Source: Kiritimatiellaeota bacterium B1221 (GTDB lineage: Bacteria; Verrucomicrobiota; Kiritimatiellia; SS1-B-03-39; UBA6053). Taken from it: a stretch of DNA of 64,000 nt. Of this stretch, positions 63,064 to 64,000 are shown in pieces (position 1 is the stretch's first letter; every line of letters starts with the position of its first letter). A model generated the notes under the pieces. The model saw only the letters and a list, made by a program, of their open reading frames with translations. It was not told where the DNA came from and ran no database searches. The stretch covers positions 62,001-126,000 of the forward strand of contig JARHXX010000007.1 of assembly GCA_029269125.1 (NCBI GenBank), written 5' to 3'. Both the position numbers and the translations under genes were made by a program.

Positions 63064-63984
63064 CTACACGCGGCGGCGCACCCCCAAGGCCAACACACAG
63101 CACCCAGCCAGCAACATCAAAATCGTAGACGGTTCGGGTACTGCCACCACATCCCCCAGGGTGGTGCCGTAGCGGACTTCATCAGTATACAGAGAGGATA
63201 CCGATCCGCTTGTGGAGTAGGCGGCAAATTGCAGAAAATCATCAAATTCATAACTGCCGGATGTCGTACTCACCGTTGCAAAACCATCGGAAAAAGCAGA
63301 AAGACTGGCTTCGCTCCCTCCCCCCGCGACCCAGGCCTCATATTGTGCTTGCGAGAAGATCCAAAGCGAAGCCACCCCCGGGGTCCCCGCACTAAGCGCT
63401 TCACCCACCTGCGTAAATTTGGAAACCATGAGATAGGTGGTCCCCTCTACATATTCAAAACCACTCTGTGTCGAATATGTGGATCCGTCATATGCAACCT
63501 GCGGATACTGGCCACTTCCTGAAATGTCATCGGCCATGTTAAACCATGAACTGGACGACCCACCGGTTGCTGTGCTGTTGAGCCGCGTCTGGCCCGTGGT
63601 ATTAATACTGTTGATATCCGCAATATTAAAAAGATGGCTTCCCCATAAATCACCATGAACCACTGCCGTGTCCAAGGCGACCCCCAAATACGAAACACCA
63701 CTATTAAGAGCCCGTTGATTGAGTGAGCCCCCCGAGCCTGCATAAAAAACAGACCCAAAACTCAGTCCCGCCGTGCGGTAACTGGAGGACGCTTTTGAAG
63801 GCGTGTTACTCGCCGAATAATTCCCGGTTAACCCAGTCGCCGTGGTGGCTGTACCGCCGATTGCCGTATTGTCTGCCAGCCCGTAGTTAAAACCTTCATA
63901 AACCAGCAGCGCGCCCCTCGCAGGCATCAGAACGTTGAGACACACAGTGAAACGCATGGTGAGTGTAACGATAGTCTTTTTCAT
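63064..63984 (-). CDS. PEP-CTERM sorting-domain protein
   Basis: A 306-residue exported protein starting at ATG 63984; only 16 bases of upstream DNA are in the window, so the ribosome site cannot be judged. Signal peptide FTVCLNVLMPARGA. Ser/Thr/Gly-rich beta pattern with WGSHLFNIADINSIN and LWIFSQAQYEAWVAGGGS. It ends VPEPSTILMLLAGCCVLALGVRRRV. Closely resembles the exported, low-complexity PEP-CTERM proteins elsewhere in the window; function unknown. Confidence 0.88.
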   Translation of the reverse strand: MKKTIVTLTMRFTVCLNVLMPARGALLVYEGFNYGLADNTAIGGTATTATGLTGNYSASNTPSKASSSYRTAGLSFGSVFYAGSGGSLNQRALNSGVSYLGVALDTAVVHGDLWGSHLFNIADINSINTTGQTRLNSTATGGSSSSWFNMADDISGSGQYPQVAYDGSTYSTQSGFEYVEGTTYLMVSKFTQVGEALSAGTPGVASLWIFSQAQYEAWVAGGGSEASLSAFSDGFATVSTTSGSYEFDDFLQFAAYSTSGSVSSLYTDEVRYGTTLGDVVAVPEPSTILMLLAGCCVLALGVRRRV

Positions 63985-64000
63985 GCAAAAAAAATATCAT

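Noticed and set aside
1-64000. tRNA, rRNA or riboswitch genes
   Set aside because: The spaces between genes were read for cloverleaf-like and known leader patterns; none was found with confidence.

Overview
The window is 64 kb of bacterial chromosome. The best fit is a Verrucomicrobiota member, probably of the Opitutae/Puniceicoccales type. Grounds: four exported proteins with C-terminal PEP-CTERM sorting signals, a giant single-gene prepilin-like protein resembling the Verru_Chthon families, a (KAPAKK)n histone-H1-like protein, a GntR/LacI-type hybrid regulator beside polysaccharide-degradation genes, and an S23 four-helix-bundle gene next to GATACC hexamer repeats. The assignment is inference; no rRNA or tRNA gene was seen.

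Layout. 1-6.6 kb: the end of a PEP-CTERM protein, then two tandem paralogous GH5 glycoside hydrolases and an AraR-like regulator, a small polysaccharide locus. 6.7-11.1 kb: the giant prepilin-like protein and an overlapping exported partner. 11.3-14.4 kb: purF, a DUF456 membrane protein and the H1-like protein. 14.6-20.1 kb: minus-strand cluster prfB (with programmed frameshift)-trpC-trpF-trpB-yicC-gmk, with ATGA overlaps at three junctions. 20.2-24.0 kb: a MenE-like ligase, gltA and divergent rlmN. 24.1-28.2 kb: a lipoprotein nuclease-fold protein, a small lipoprotein, a 0.7 kb GC-rich modular repeat, leuB and a small membrane protein. 28.3-35.9 kb: a REC-GGDEF-REC regulator, msrB, typA, mutY, a repeat-rich anchored protein and trxA. 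36.0-38.7 kb: an amtB-glnK-putative porin nitrogen locus headed by a strong sigma-54 promoter candidate. 38.9-45.6 kb: a MipA/OmpV-like protein, a CE12-like esterase, a PEP-CTERM protein, alr, an unknown exported protein and glpD. 45.7-48.1 kb: yidC-rnpA-rpmH. 48.3-54.5 kb: a membrane protein with a winged-helix regulator, mvaS, a GH13_18 phosphorylase, and yeiH with a divergent LysR regulator. 54.5-60.5 kb: an MFS protein between two copies of a composite palindromic element, an RluA-type pseudouridine synthase, a HAD hydrolase, the S23 gene with inverted hexamer repeats, an SDR and gnd. 60.9-64 kb: two PEP-CTERM proteins around a GH113-like protein.

Together the genes mix housekeeping (translation, tryptophan, leucine and purine synthesis, membrane insertion, TCA and pentose phosphate steps) with a carbohydrate-scavenging and cell-surface programme: GH5 x2, CE12, GH113-like, GH13_18, PEP-CTERM proteins, the prepilin-like protein and porins.

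Least explained: the S23 cassette with a decayed second copy; the dispersed and clustered palindromic repeats; the PII protein with isoleucine at the usual uridylylation position beside a sigma-54 promoter; and the TMxI-repeat anchored protein.
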